Positions 1-8,551 of a stretch of DNA of 64,000 bases are shown piece after piece. A program made the translations under genes and the position numbers. Positions within the stretch are counted from its first letter, which is position 1. The number at the start of each line of letters is the position of its first letter. Source of the stretch: Rummeliibacillus stabekisii. Lineage in GTDB: Bacteria > Bacillota > Bacilli > Bacillales_A > Planococcaceae. Where the stretch lies: the NCBI RefSeq assembly GCF_007988965.1, contig NZ_BJVD01000012.1, positions 19,495 to 83,494 of the forward strand. The letters are read 5' to 3'. The notes beneath the pieces were generated by a model. That model saw only the letters and a program-made list of their open reading frames with translations. It made no database searches and was not told where the DNA came from.

Positions 1-26
1 GTATCTAAGTTAAAAGTGATCTGCAA

Positions 27-64
27 GTAAAAATACTCCCTCTGTATAGAGGGAGTATTTTTAC
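27..64. terminator. Bidirectional intrinsic terminator
   Basis: A perfect 16-bp inverted repeat (27-42 with 49-64) encloses a 6-base loop. The A-rich left arm and T-rich right arm let it act in either direction. It sits just beyond the end of the leftward ATP-grasp gene that stops at 108. Confidence 0.85.
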
Positions 65-107
65 TTTGATTAACTATCAAGTAGTTGTGTGAAAGAGGTA
101 TGAACTG

Positions 108-1538
108 TCACCAAAGTAGAGCTGACTGTTCAGAATCCTTCTTTTCCTTAGGGAACCCAGCCAAATATTTCGCGTATAGCATTCTTGATTTTCTCGCTAT
201 TTTATTGGTGCTCTTAAGCCCAGCCTTCGAAAATTTCAAGTATGGTGAACGATTGTTTAGTTCAATTATCCAAATACGAAGATCTCGGTCAATGGCTATA
301 TCAACGCCGGATTTGAAGATGGAATCATATTTATCAATCTCTTTAACAGCTTTAATGGAAATTTCAGACATTTTTTGCCGGATACTCAACGCCTCAGATT
401 CAGATAGGTTAAATAATGTTAAAATTAAGGATTGTGCGTTATGCATTCTTCCACCACTTGAGAGGTTGCTAATACCGCTGCCTTTCTTTCCTTTTCTGCC
501 GACCATCCCTACGTCTTCCCACTGTCCACTCTGGTCTTTTATAAGAGCAATTCGAAAATCAAGGGGATGATTTTTTTCAATTTCTATATCTATTTGTTGT
601 TGTATAATAAAATTTTTACTTTTGAATTTAGAGTTCACATAATCCAGTAGTTCGGTATCAGAGGAAAATCGAATCGTCGTATTTTTCTTTTTTTGCCGGA
701 ACTTGACGCAATAATGATCATGTTCTGCAATAAATTTTTCAATACCAATTCCTTGAGATCCTGAGAGTGGTTTTACATAAATAGTGCCAAGTTCTTTAAG
801 ATACTTTAAAATATCTTCCGGCTTCTTATATAAGAATGTTTTGGGTAAATGGGGAAGCAAATCTGGATTTGAGCGAAGCCGCTGATACATTTTCCATTTA
901 TTAATACCTGCTAGATGAAAAAATCGTGGTCCATAAAGTTTTTTTAAATAGTTCTTTTTGTCATTAGACAAGGAAGTTCTTTTAACCATTACGGAAGGAA
1001 ATGGGAAAGTCCCTTCTTCCCATTTTTTCGAAGATGGGTTGTAATAATAACCATGGACCCTAGAGTTCTTTTCATCTACCCCTTCCTCCGATAATGCTAA
1101 GATGACGCCCCTTACGAATCGATACTGTTTCTTTATTTGTTTAAGCTTTTTTATTTGTTTCAGTTTATTCACACTCTTTTTAAGCTTCTTTTGAGAATTT
1201 GTTATCAACACACCAATAAATGGGCCAATGATTATTTCACCGTTCTGAATTGCAATTTCATAATCCGCTTCTAAAGGAAGCTTTAGATATTCTATGACAC
1301 TGTTAGATAATCCTATTTCGTTTTCTTTTATTGTATCTAATTGTTTACAAATGACCTCCGTTTTTTGAAAACCAAAATGAATCGTAGTGTTTACCATTGT
1401 TTCGTCAAGTTTGTTTCTTTGGTTAGGGTGTAACATGAGGCATGGACTATCGTCATTAATAGGAATTAATTTAAATATGCTATTCAAGTAATAACTTCCC
1501 TTCATATTGTTATTATATTTATCAGGAGTGTATTTCAA
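108..1538 (-). CDS. YheC/YheD family ATP-grasp protein (spore coat-associated)
   Basis: This is a protein of about 476 residues in the YheC/YheD family, ATP-grasp enzymes found with the endospore coat of Bacillus; the substrate is not established. The first ~200 residues form the family-specific N-terminal part, with a Lys-rich stretch near residues 120-135. The ATP-grasp fold follows: a VKPLSGSQG nucleotide-binding loop near residue 257, PLDFRI near 327 and an IIELNNRSP metal-binding strand near 425. The start is uncertain: TTG at 1538 and ATG at 1505 both lack a convincing RBS. It is the last gene of a leftward group of four that includes a CotZ-like gene and two further ATP-grasp genes, separated from them by 347 bases, so it may have its own promoter. 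Family assignment is firm; a role in coat maturation is inferred. Confidence 0.85.
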   Translation of the reverse strand: MKYTPDKYNNNMKGSYYLNSIFKLIPINDDSPCLMLHPNQRNKLDETMVNTTIHFGFQKTEVICKQLDTIKENEIGLSNSVIEYLKLPLEADYEIAIQNGEIIIGPFIGVLITNSQKKLKKSVNKLKQIKKLKQIKKQYRFVRGVILALSEEGVDEKNSRVHGYYYNPSSKKWEEGTFPFPSVMVKRTSLSNDKKNYLKKLYGPRFFHLAGINKWKMYQRLRSNPDLLPHLPKTFLYKKPEDILKYLKELGTIYVKPLSGSQGIGIEKFIAEHDHYCVKFRQKKKNTTIRFSSDTELLDYVNSKFKSKNFIIQQQIDIEIEKNHPLDFRIALIKDQSGQWEDVGMVGRKGKKGSGISNLSSGGRMHNAQSLILTLFNLSESEALSIRQKMSEISIKAVKEIDKYDSIFKSGVDIAIDRDLRIWIIELNNRSPYLKFSKAGLKSTNKIARKSRMLYAKYLAGFPKEKKDSEQSALLW

Positions 1539-1885
1539 AAATTTGTCCCAATTTTGGTCTCAGTAGAAAAGTATAATGTTATTTTACTTATGCATTTACT
1601 AGTGGCAATTTAGCTAGTAACAAAATGGGGGCAACTATTTATAGAGAGCAGCGATTCACAAAGTAATTTTATATGATGAAAGGATGATGGAAAGAAACGG
1701 AGCGACCTCACCAATTGATTGTATTAAACACTATGGTATAGAGTTCCATCCACCAAGAATTGTAATGTTTTTTTAAATCTTTTTTGGATTTGTCCCTTTC
1801 CTATATGTGAAAATCGCAACTACTTTTTACAAAATAGTTGCGGCTTTCACTGTAACGTAAATCGAATTGGTTTATCTATAAAACA
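1539..1885. other. Intergenic region with an imperfect hairpin
   Basis: No convincing gene is seen. The only structure is an imperfect stem-loop at 1807-1850 (about 16 bp with one mismatch and one wobble pair, 11-base loop) downstream of the leftward CotZ-like gene. It lacks a clear T-run, so its role as a terminator is doubtful. A 30-codon open frame at 1684-1776 has no RBS and resembles nothing I know. Confidence 0.4.
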
Positions 1886-2302
1886 TTAATATTTTGGTTC
1901 AATTTCAGGGAGTGGTCGATTTACTAGATTTGGTGGAAACGAATTAATTGCGCAGATACAATGTAAGTCTACAATAATACAGCTTTTCGTTTTCCGAAGT
2001 GAGTACAATTCATCATCGAATGTGTCAATCAAATTTCCGTCCATATCTATGGCTTCAAGTAGTGACAATTCTGCACAGCAAGTTTCCTCATCATATTTTT
2101 CTAATCGAAAAAAAGGAGTTACTGTGCATTTTGTGAATGCTTTTAAAGGCTTGAGATTGTTTTTCATCAAAAGCATAAAAGGTATGGTATCTGTCGTCGG
2201 AGAAAAGCATATAAATTGAAACTCCTTTAGTTGACCAGATAATATACTTTGTTCCCTCTGTAATGTTTTCATTGCTTTGCAAACGCAATTTTTGTTATCC
2301 AC
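1886..2302 (-). CDS. CotY/CotZ (ExsY)-family spore coat protein
   Basis: This is a cysteine-rich outer-coat/exosporium protein of the CotY/CotZ/ExsY family, whose members assemble into disulfide-linked lattices on the spore surface. The 138 residues hold nine cysteines (6, 8, 32, 59, 75, 76, 108, 115, 117). They fall in the family pattern: an N-terminal NCVC block, a central FFRLE stretch followed by a Cys-Cys pair, and a C-terminal VDLHCICAI block. The start is GTG behind a strong G-rich RBS (GGAGGGGGAGG). It lies 89 bases downstream of one YheC/YheD-like gene and upstream of another, all leftward, which supports expression during sporulation. I could not place a SigK promoter with confidence. 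The sequence is diverged from CotZ of B. subtilis, so no symbol is given. Confidence 0.8.
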   Translation of the reverse strand: MDNKNCVCKAMKTLQREQSILSGQLKEFQFICFSPTTDTIPFMLLMKNNLKPLKAFTKCTVTPFFRLEKYDEETCCAELSLLEAIDMDGNLIDTFDDELYSLRKTKSCIIVDLHCICAINSFPPNLVNRPLPEIEPKY

Positions 2303-2391
2303 TAAACCTCCCCCTCCTTGGTGGATAATTCTTCGTGTGCTATATTCCTATCGTATGGTGGATGATAAAGAAAGGGGTGGGTGATTGTACT

Positions 2392-3414
2392 TCAATCTAA
2401 TGAGTTTTTTTGATTAGCGAGATAAGCAGCATATGGAATTGTATTCATTGCAGCGTCCAATTCTCGATAAACTAATCCAGGTCTCCAATTCACTTCAAAG
2501 ATCCAGAGCCTTTTATTTTCATCGATTCCAATATCAATCCCTAATTCATCAAATTGGTTGTTATATAGGGCTTCAAACTTTTGTAAAAAACGCTTGGGGA
2601 ACTGTTCCAACATTCTTAGAATATCGTAGCTTTCTTCACCATATTCTTTTTCCAAGAAAGTTTCGAGCTTCCCAATATAACCTCCTGCACTTATGTTACT
2701 AATAATTCCATCATCTGAACCGATGCGTGGATAAATTAACGTAATTGCCCACTCTCCGTAGCCATTTTTCTGCATATGAATTCGAAAGTCAAACGGGAAT
2801 CCATCCTTTGTTCGGCTTGATATATAAGGTTGAACGAGATATTCCTTTTCATTAATAACTGTTTCAATTTTTGTGCGTAACTCAGTTACGCTCACAACTT
2901 CTCGATGAAAACCTTCTAACAACTCAATCTGATCTCCAATACGTTCTATAAAAATTAAACCTTTTCCCTGACTTGACGATAAAGGCTTTATAATTATTTT
3001 TTTGTATTGTTCTAATGCACTTAAAACATCTTGTGGATCCTTGATTGTTTCAGAAGGTATTAGATAATGAGCATATTCAGGTATAGTCTTTATTTTTTCA
3101 AATACTTGCATTTTGTTGCCTATTGGATGACTTGTAAAAGGTATGATTTTTTTAAGCCGCCTAGATACTTTTTTCTGATATGAAGTTTTCATACCTGCAA
3201 CATTATAAATTACATCTGGAAAAGGCATCTCTTTTAGCACCCAAGTTCCATTTTCATATTGATAGCCTTGGATAGTTTTTTCTTTAAATTTAACACCACT
3301 AGGAGAGAAGAAATAAAAATCAATACCTTCCATCTTTGCAACTGAAGCACAAATAAAAGCTTTTTTAATCTTATGAGGATGTTTTCTATAATGAAGCATT
3401 GCAACAATCACCAT
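2392..3414 (-). CDS. YheC/YheD family ATP-grasp protein
   Basis: This 340-residue ATP-grasp protein is the short form of the YheC/YheD family. The N-terminal part (residues 1-100) has the family stretch with PFPDVIYN. The ATP-grasp fold follows, with IIKPLSSSQGKG near residue 140, PFDFRIHMQ near 205 and a C-terminal IFEVNWRPG metal-binding strand near 304. Its ATG overlaps the stop of the preceding ATP-grasp gene by one base (TAATG), so translation is probably coupled. It differs from the 476-residue paralogue at 108-1538 mainly in lacking the long N-terminal extension. Function is unproven; spore-coat association is inferred from the family and from the adjacent CotZ-like gene. Confidence 0.85.
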   Translation of the reverse strand: MVIVAMLHYRKHPHKIKKAFICASVAKMEGIDFYFFSPSGVKFKEKTIQGYQYENGTWVLKEMPFPDVIYNVAGMKTSYQKKVSRRLKKIIPFTSHPIGNKMQVFEKIKTIPEYAHYLIPSETIKDPQDVLSALEQYKKIIIKPLSSSQGKGLIFIERIGDQIELLEGFHREVVSVTELRTKIETVINEKEYLVQPYISSRTKDGFPFDFRIHMQKNGYGEWAITLIYPRIGSDDGIISNISAGGYIGKLETFLEKEYGEESYDILRMLEQFPKRFLQKFEALYNNQFDELGIDIGIDENKRLWIFEVNWRPGLVYRELDAAMNTIPYAAYLANQKNSLD

Positions 3415-4643
3415 TATATCTCCTCCGATAATGGTTCTATATAGAATTTTATTTGGTTATAAGCATTCATTGCGTTTGCCTTCGCTTCTTCTAAGGTATC
3501 GCCGATTGCCATCACATACCCATAACGATGGCCCATGGATATAGGGGGCCTAATGACTGCTTTTTTACGTGTTTTAATATAAACCTCTCTTACTCCAGGT
3601 TCATTTGAAGCTCTTTTTTTACCTGTCACCTTTAAAAGACGGCCGACTGCGTTTATCGTAATATAGTGTGTATAAAGATGTTTTTCATGTTTCCTAACTA
3701 GGTTAGGTTCATCACCAAGATAAAGTTTAATTGTTTCTTCTACAAGATTTATTCCGAATGCTTCTTCTATCATTCGATTCATTGCTCCCCCGGATATTCT
3801 AGGGTTAATCTCAATTAGCTTCCAATTTCCATTCACATATCTAATCTCGAGATGGCAGGCAGCGTTAGTTACTTTTAAATCATTCATAATTGATTCAACT
3901 GTGTTGCTCAGCTTATTATAAAGATCATCCTTTACATTTAGCTGAACAGCATAACCGGTTATAATAAATTTCAATTCTTTTGTAATTTCTTGTTTGAAAA
4001 TAGCGACAATATTTACTTTCCCTTTATGGACAAGGACTTCCACTAAATATTGCGGCCCATCTAAATATTCCTCAAGCAATATTTGTTGATCGGGATATAA
4101 TCTTAAGAATTTCTTCATGATCTTTTTCAATTCAATTTTATTTTCAACTAAATAGACATCCTTCGATGCTTTTGACATTGGTGATTTTACAATGAAAGGG
4201 TATTCGTGTTCTTTATTAATAAAATCACTGAGATTGGCCATGGGCTGAAAAACTTCAAATTTAGGAGTTGTTGAATTTTCTTTTAAAGCACTTCTTGTTG
4301 ACGTTTTATCCTCCATATTTCTCAACGCTTCTACAGATATCTGTGAATTACATAATTCATTTGAAAGCTGTGCGGCTAATGATACGAATGGATCTACAAA
4401 ACTAATAATTGTTTTAATGACTTTGCCCTGTATTTGAAGCTCGCTAATCTTCTCCCTTATATGGTCCTCTGTCATTTTTTCAAAGTGAACCATTTTTGTA
4501 ATATCGGGGAACTCTTTTCTTTGCTCTAAGAGTCTTTCTTTTTCTGTAAACAAAACGGTGAAAAAACCTAATCGAGCAGCAGTTTTTACTGCTTCTCTAC
4601 TAGAACCACTTTTTGTGGTTTCAATAAAAATGATAGTCTCCAA
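3414..4643 (-). CDS. ATP-grasp ligase-like protein
   Basis: This is an ATP-grasp enzyme of about 409 residues of the carbamoyl-phosphate synthase/biotin carboxylase/amino-acid ligase type, distinct from the YheC/D family. It has an N-terminal Rossmann-like part (residues 1-100), an ATP-grasp core with FIVKSPMSKASKDV near 165, a LLEEYLDGPQY strand near 200, and the metal-binding LIEINPRISGGAMNR segment near 280. The C-terminal part resembles the carboxylase C-domain. Substrate cannot be read from sequence; peptide or amino-acid ligation is typical of relatives. A frame start at 4658 (TTG) has no RBS, whereas TTG at 4643 follows GGAGAG by 7 bases, so I use the latter. It overlaps the next gene by one base. 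Confidence 0.8.
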   Translation of the reverse strand: METIIFIETTKSGSSREAVKTAARLGFFTVLFTEKERLLEQRKEFPDITKMVHFEKMTEDHIREKISELQIQGKVIKTIISFVDPFVSLAAQLSNELCNSQISVEALRNMEDKTSTRSALKENSTTPKFEVFQPMANLSDFINKEHEYPFIVKSPMSKASKDVYLVENKIELKKIMKKFLRLYPDQQILLEEYLDGPQYLVEVLVHKGKVNIVAIFKQEITKELKFIITGYAVQLNVKDDLYNKLSNTVESIMNDLKVTNAACHLEIRYVNGNWKLIEINPRISGGAMNRMIEEAFGINLVEETIKLYLGDEPNLVRKHEKHLYTHYITINAVGRLLKVTGKKRASNEPGVREVYIKTRKKAVIRPPISMGHRYGYVMAIGDTLEEAKANAMNAYNQIKFYIEPLSEEI

Positions 4644-5392
4644 TTTATCACTCTCCAAAGGAAAAAACTTAGGTCATTGGAAGTCCCTAAGCATCCAAGT
4701 ATTTTTGACTTGCGATAAAGTAATGTTTTACAAATCCCCCATTCTGATTTAAAGAGAGTTGAAAGCACCAGGACCATGCAATGTTTTTCTTTTAAGCATT
4801 TGAACAATGTACAGATGTATTAGTGATTTGCGGAGTTATTTTTAGATGAGTAGAATGATTTTATTGAATAGAGTCATATGAATGCTACTTTGAAGGATAC
4901 GAGGTATTGTTTATCTTTTAGCAGCTTTTTTGTACATGTCCTTACCCTGATTCCCCAAACATGCTTGAGAAAGAAGCATTTGTTAGTATGGAGAGCAACT
5001 TTTTATCTCGCGTTTCATACAAGCAAGTATAGGTGAGGAGAGATTACTTTAACGCTACATAATCAAGGTGGAGACATCATTCCTTTTCTAGATCGTTTTC
5101 CTTCGTTATTCATTCAGCAGCAGTATAACGACCCGAGGGGGAAGCCAGTCGAGTTCCTTCCAAGCACGTCGTTCATAATTGATGCTTGAATATTTTTCAG
5201 TCTCGATTTCTCATTGAAACAAATGAAATTAGTATGGGCTTAGGCTTCGATAACGAGTACTTAAAATGAAACCTCAGTTTTCCCCAACCAATAATCTTAT
5301 CTATTTTTTTCTTACTTCGTAAATCACCTTTTTATCAAATACACTATATATATATGAACTATCAATAGTGGTTGTATAGGTAAATTTACTAT
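4644..5392. other. Long intergenic region, possibly decayed coding DNA
   Basis: No intact gene is visible in about 750 bases. Short open stretches on the plus strand (about 4962-5029 and 5069-5189) have protein-like composition but are broken by stops and belong to no family I recognise. The promoter for the leftward spore-coat group must lie in the left part, but I see no clear box. Confidence 0.4.
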
Positions 5393-5704
5393 ATGTATTT
5401 AATTTTATACGCAATTAATCTATTCGTTGCTTCTAGTTATTATCTATTCACTAGAAGTGGCAAATTCACTCTAAATAAAAGACTAAGAGACAAAAGGATT
5501 TTCTTTTGGTCAGGAGTTCCTACTGTCTGGCAAGGTTCCGTACTAATAGAGAATGTAGAAGGTGTCCGATTGGTCATTAAATTATTTATTGTTATAGACA
5601 ACTGTTTTATAGAGTTGTATCCAACTACTCCTTTAGATAAGGAATTGATAAATATTTTTATAAAAGTTGTAACGAAACATCTAGTCGAGGTATTAATGAT
5701 TTGA
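5393..5704 (+). CDS. Hypothetical protein, possibly a remnant
   Basis: A 103-codon open frame encodes a hydrophobic N-terminus (residues 1-18) followed by a basic stretch and a mixed alpha/beta-like C-terminus. I do not recognise a family. There is no good RBS before the ATG. It ends 23 bases before the ATG of the ECF sigma gene. The absence of an RBS and the decayed look of the upstream 700 bases suggest a gene fragment; it could also be a small membrane protein co-transcribed with the sigma factor. Confidence 0.3.
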   Translation: MYLILYAINLFVASSYYLFTRSGKFTLNKRLRDKRIFFWSGVPTVWQGSVLIENVEGVRLVIKLFIVIDNCFIELYPTTPLDKELINIFIKVVTKHLVEVLMI

Positions 5705-5727
5705 ACAGCAAGAGAGAGAGGGTCGTT

Positions 5728-6222
5728 ATGAATAAGCTTGAAGAAGAATACGAAGAAATCCAACCGAAAATTTACGCATTTTTTTATGCAAAGACAGGAA
5801 ATCAGGCAACTGCTCAAGACCTTTGCCATGATACCTTTTATGAGGCATGTAAAAACATCACATCATTTAATGGTGTTTCTACCTTATCGACTTGGATGTT
5901 TTCGATCGCAGTGAACTTATTGAAGAAGCATTACCGAAAGAATAAGTATCAGCGTAGCTTAATGCAAAAACTCTCCTTGATGCCAGAAACGGAAATCAAT
6001 ACTTTAGAAGAATTAGCCGAAATCAAAGAGGATACAAAAAAACTTTTATATCATATTTCAAAGTTGGAAGATTCAGCGAGAGAGATTGTACTGCTTCGTA
6101 TATACGGAGAGCTGAGTTTTGCGGAGATTGGTGTATTAATCGGTAAATCTGAAAACTATGCACGGGTTACTTTTCACCGATTGAAATTAAAAATTCAAAA
6201 AGCAATGGAGCTGACTTTATGA
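5728..6222 (+). CDS. ECF-type RNA polymerase sigma factor
   Basis: This 164-residue protein has the two-domain layout of an extracytoplasmic-function sigma factor. Region 2 covers roughly residues 8-75 (QDLCHDTFYEA, then TWMFSIAVNLLKKHYRK for -10 recognition). Region 4 covers residues 105-160 (REIVLLRIYGELSFAEIG as the helix-turn-helix entry). The frame is open back to a TTG at 5701, but the ATG at 5728 has GAGGG five bases upstream and gives the usual length. It overlaps the downstream anti-sigma gene by four bases (ATGA), the standard coupled arrangement. The signal it answers to is unknown; autoregulation is likely but no promoter was identified. Confidence 0.9.
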   Translation: MNKLEEEYEEIQPKIYAFFYAKTGNQATAQDLCHDTFYEACKNITSFNGVSTLSTWMFSIAVNLLKKHYRKNKYQRSLMQKLSLMPETEINTLEELAEIKEDTKKLLYHISKLEDSAREIVLLRIYGELSFAEIGVLIGKSENYARVTFHRLKLKIQKAMELTL

Positions 6223-6767
6223 ACACAAACTGTGCGGTGACGCAAGACTTACTGCCATTATATGAAGAAGAGTTATTGCATCCGGATACTCAACGGTTTG
6301 TTGAGGAACATTTGCAAAGCTGCCAAGAATGCCGGCATATAGCGGAACAATCACAAATTCCACTGCCTGCTCAAGTAAGACCCCACGGTGCTTCAAAAAA
6401 CATGATTCGAAACATAACCATGAAATTGACGACAATACAGATTTTCTTTGTAGCAATTGCCTTTATTTTAGCGATGAGCACGACCGTTATGAATGACAAT
6501 AGTGGGTTTATCCTGACCTATGCCATTTTGGGAGCAGTCACGTATCTGTTCTACCGATCTGTCCTCGTTACAGTCCTGCTTGCGGGCGTACCGAATTTCC
6601 TGTGGAATTGCCTGATATATATGACGAATTGGTTCGGTAAATTTTATGCTGACAGTTTTTCGGAAGCTCTTCAAATAGCACTGACTACTTTGATTATTCA
6701 CCTGTTGGTTACTGTTATTGGAATCCTTATCGGCTTTTGTATTCTTAAAATAAGAGAGGGAAAATGA
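6219..6767 (+). CDS. Zinc-finger (HC2/ZAS) anti-sigma factor, membrane protein
   Basis: This is the likely membrane-bound inhibitor of the sigma factor just upstream. The cytoplasmic N-terminus carries a ZAS-type zinc motif, His-x3-Cys-x2-Cys, in EEHLQSCQEC near residues 29-38. About four hydrophobic segments follow between residues 68 and 178. Length is 182 residues. Start and stop both overlap neighbouring frames by four bases (ATGA), so three genes form one tightly coupled operon. The sensed signal is unknown; the third gene's extracellular domain may contribute to sensing. Confidence 0.85.
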   Translation: MNTNCAVTQDLLPLYEEELLHPDTQRFVEEHLQSCQECRHIAEQSQIPLPAQVRPHGASKNMIRNITMKLTTIQIFFVAIAFILAMSTTVMNDNSGFILTYAILGAVTYLFYRSVLVTVLLAGVPNFLWNCLIYMTNWFGKFYADSFSEALQIALTTLIIHLLVTVIGILIGFCILKIREGK

Positions 6768-7453
6768 ATATGAAAAAGAAAATAATATATAGTGTAATTG
6801 CCATTTCATTAATTGCCGTCATCGTAGTTGCTTACATACAAATGAGCGGAAATACAATGGATAAACATAAAGCAAAAGAGAGTCTAGAAGCGTTTTTAGA
6901 ACAAAATTATCCGGATATGAATTACAAGATTAAGCGATCTGTAGAGCATGGATGGACTGACAGTACCTATCAGTTTAAAGTAGTGAAAAAGGATCTATCA
7001 GCAGTTGAAACCACCTACTCATTCTATGTCTCAGGTATCGAACCCTATGAAGTCTTTAGTGATACGATTCATGAGTCTAACATAGACAAAGAGGCATCTA
7101 AAAAACTAAATACGGAGGCAGAGAGGTATATTCGAACGCTCCTTCGGAAAAAAGTGCCGCAAGTCGATTCAGTGGATACTGATGTAGAAGTATACAGTAA
7201 AGTCGCCAAGGAATGGACGCCTCAGGTTAAAACACCAAAGCCCATCATAATTATGCTAGAGATCGAAAAAGGGAAGCTAACAAAAGAACAGATGCTACAA
7301 CAGTGCAAGCTGATGCAGAAACTGTTGAATGACCAATCAATCGATTATGGTATGGTTGAGGCGGGGTATCGCAGTATAGTGAACGGGGAAGAAGATTATG
7401 AATATGTTAGCTTTACTCCAGAACAGAAACTGACAATACATGATGTAAAATAA
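6764..7453 (+). CDS. Membrane-anchored extracellular protein, YfjL-like
   Basis: A 229-residue protein with a Lys-rich N-terminus and a single hydrophobic segment (residues 6-27) that should anchor it with the rest outside. The extracellular part looks like a small alpha/beta domain without metal or catalytic motifs I can point to. It recalls the YfjL-like accessory proteins found with Bacillus ECF sigma operons, but that is from memory. It overlaps the anti-sigma gene by four bases. Its role may be in signal perception or in the stress response the sigma factor controls. Confidence 0.6.
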   Translation: MNMKKKIIYSVIAISLIAVIVVAYIQMSGNTMDKHKAKESLEAFLEQNYPDMNYKIKRSVEHGWTDSTYQFKVVKKDLSAVETTYSFYVSGIEPYEVFSDTIHESNIDKEASKKLNTEAERYIRTLLRKKVPQVDSVDTDVEVYSKVAKEWTPQVKTPKPIIIMLEIEKGKLTKEQMLQQCKLMQKLLNDQSIDYGMVEAGYRSIVNGEEDYEYVSFTPEQKLTIHDVK

Positions 7454-7507
7454 AATACCTGTTGTTATGTTAAGGTGGCATTTTGGGATTCACAACCTTT
7501 CCAATAA

Positions 7508-7545
7508 AAAATCCTTCTACCTTATAGGGTAGAAGGATTTTCTTC
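7508..7545. terminator. Bidirectional terminator overlapping the end of tatC
   Basis: A perfect 14-bp inverted repeat (7508-7521 with 7528-7541) has A-runs and T-runs on its flanks. It ends the rightward sigma operon and also contains the last codons of leftward tatC, whose stop codon lies in the 6-base loop. Confidence 0.85.
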
Positions 7546-8289
7546 TGCTACGATTGACCTTTCACTCTCCGACTTCAAATATTTTCGATAGCCAAAACGA
7601 GAGATTATGATGCTAATCTCATACAAAATGCATAAAGGTATAGAGACTATAAATAGCGACATAACATCCGTAGGTGTAATAATATCTGCAATAACCATTA
7701 AAATGAAGTAGGCGTATTTCCGAAACTTGCTGAGCATTTGCGGCGTGATAATGCCAAGTCGCGTTAAAAATAAGACAACCATTGGCAATTCAAATACAAT
7801 CCCAAATGGGAGTGTCAGCTGAATCAGAAATTGAAAGTATTCGTTAATGCCAATAGTTTGCTGAATATCCATGTCTGTAGACATTTCTGCCATGAAATGA
7901 ATCATATAAGGGAATAAAATCTTATATGAAAACATAACGCCAAGCAAAAATAAAAACACAATATAAGGGATATACCGCAATGTTGCCTTTCGTTCTGTCG
8001 GATATAAACCTGGCGTGATAAAGGCCCATAGCTGATATAAAATAATAGGTGACGTCATAACAATTGCCAATACAAAAATCACTTGGAAATAAATATTGAC
8101 TGGATCTGTTACTTTAAAAGAATGAAGCTGTAATGTCTTTGCTTCATTGCTAAATTGCAAAAAGTGGATGAGAGGCTGTGCAAGAAAAAAACTAGCTATC
8201 ACTGCCACCACAAAGAATACAGCAATAATCATCAATCGTTTTCTTAATTCATCTATATGTTCAATAATCGTTAGTTCAGTATGATTCAT
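7522..8289 (-). CDS. tatC: Sec-independent protein translocase TatC
   Basis: TatC is the polytopic receptor of the twin-arginine translocase, which exports folded proteins across the cytoplasmic membrane. The 255 residues show the usual six membrane helices and the N-terminal HIDELRKRL signature near residue 10. Conserved FGIVFELP and MVIADIITPTD stretches lie near residues 160 and 200. It follows tatA by 16 bases, so the two form a minimal TatAC pathway as in Bacillus. The 3' end of the gene lies within a terminator hairpin. The partner substrate is not obvious from adjacent genes. Confidence 0.95.
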   Translation of the reverse strand: MNHTELTIIEHIDELRKRLMIIAVFFVVAVIASFFLAQPLIHFLQFSNEAKTLQLHSFKVTDPVNIYFQVIFVLAIVMTSPIILYQLWAFITPGLYPTERKATLRYIPYIVFLFLLGVMFSYKILFPYMIHFMAEMSTDMDIQQTIGINEYFQFLIQLTLPFGIVFELPMVVLFLTRLGIITPQMLSKFRKYAYFILMVIADIITPTDVMSLFIVSIPLCILYEISIIISRFGYRKYLKSESERSIVAEENPSTL

Positions 8290-8305
8290 TTATAAACATC
8301 CTAGC

Positions 8306-8500
8306 TTATTTATCTTCAGATTTTGTAGATTCTGAAGGATTTTTAGACGGTTCATCATCTTCCATTAATCCGTTTGTAGCTTTTTTGAATTCGCGAAGGG
8401 TAGTACCCATAGCTTTTCCCAGTTCAGGTAGTTTCTTTGGTCCGAAAATGATTATGGCAACAACAGCAAGTATAATTGCCGTTACAGGACTAATTCCCAT
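8306..8500 (-). CDS. tatA: Sec-independent protein translocase TatA
   Basis: A 64-residue TatA/TatE protein forming the translocation pore of the Tat system. It has one N-terminal membrane helix (about residues 4-20), then the [14 protein letters not shown] hinge and amphipathic helix, then a charged, Ser/Glu-rich tail. A strong GGAGGTG RBS precedes the ATG. It is the first gene of a two-gene tatA-tatC unit. Confidence 0.95.
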   Translation of the reverse strand: MGISPVTAIILAVVAIIIFGPKKLPELGKAMGTTLREFKKATNGLMEDDEPSKNPSESTKSEDK

Positions 8501-8551
8501 TCATAACACCTCCTAGATATTTAATAAAATGAACAACAAAATATGCGATGC

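Noticed and set aside
85..570. A 161-codon frame on the plus strand
   Set aside because: It is antisense to the conserved end of a YheC/YheD gene, with no RBS and no family resemblance.
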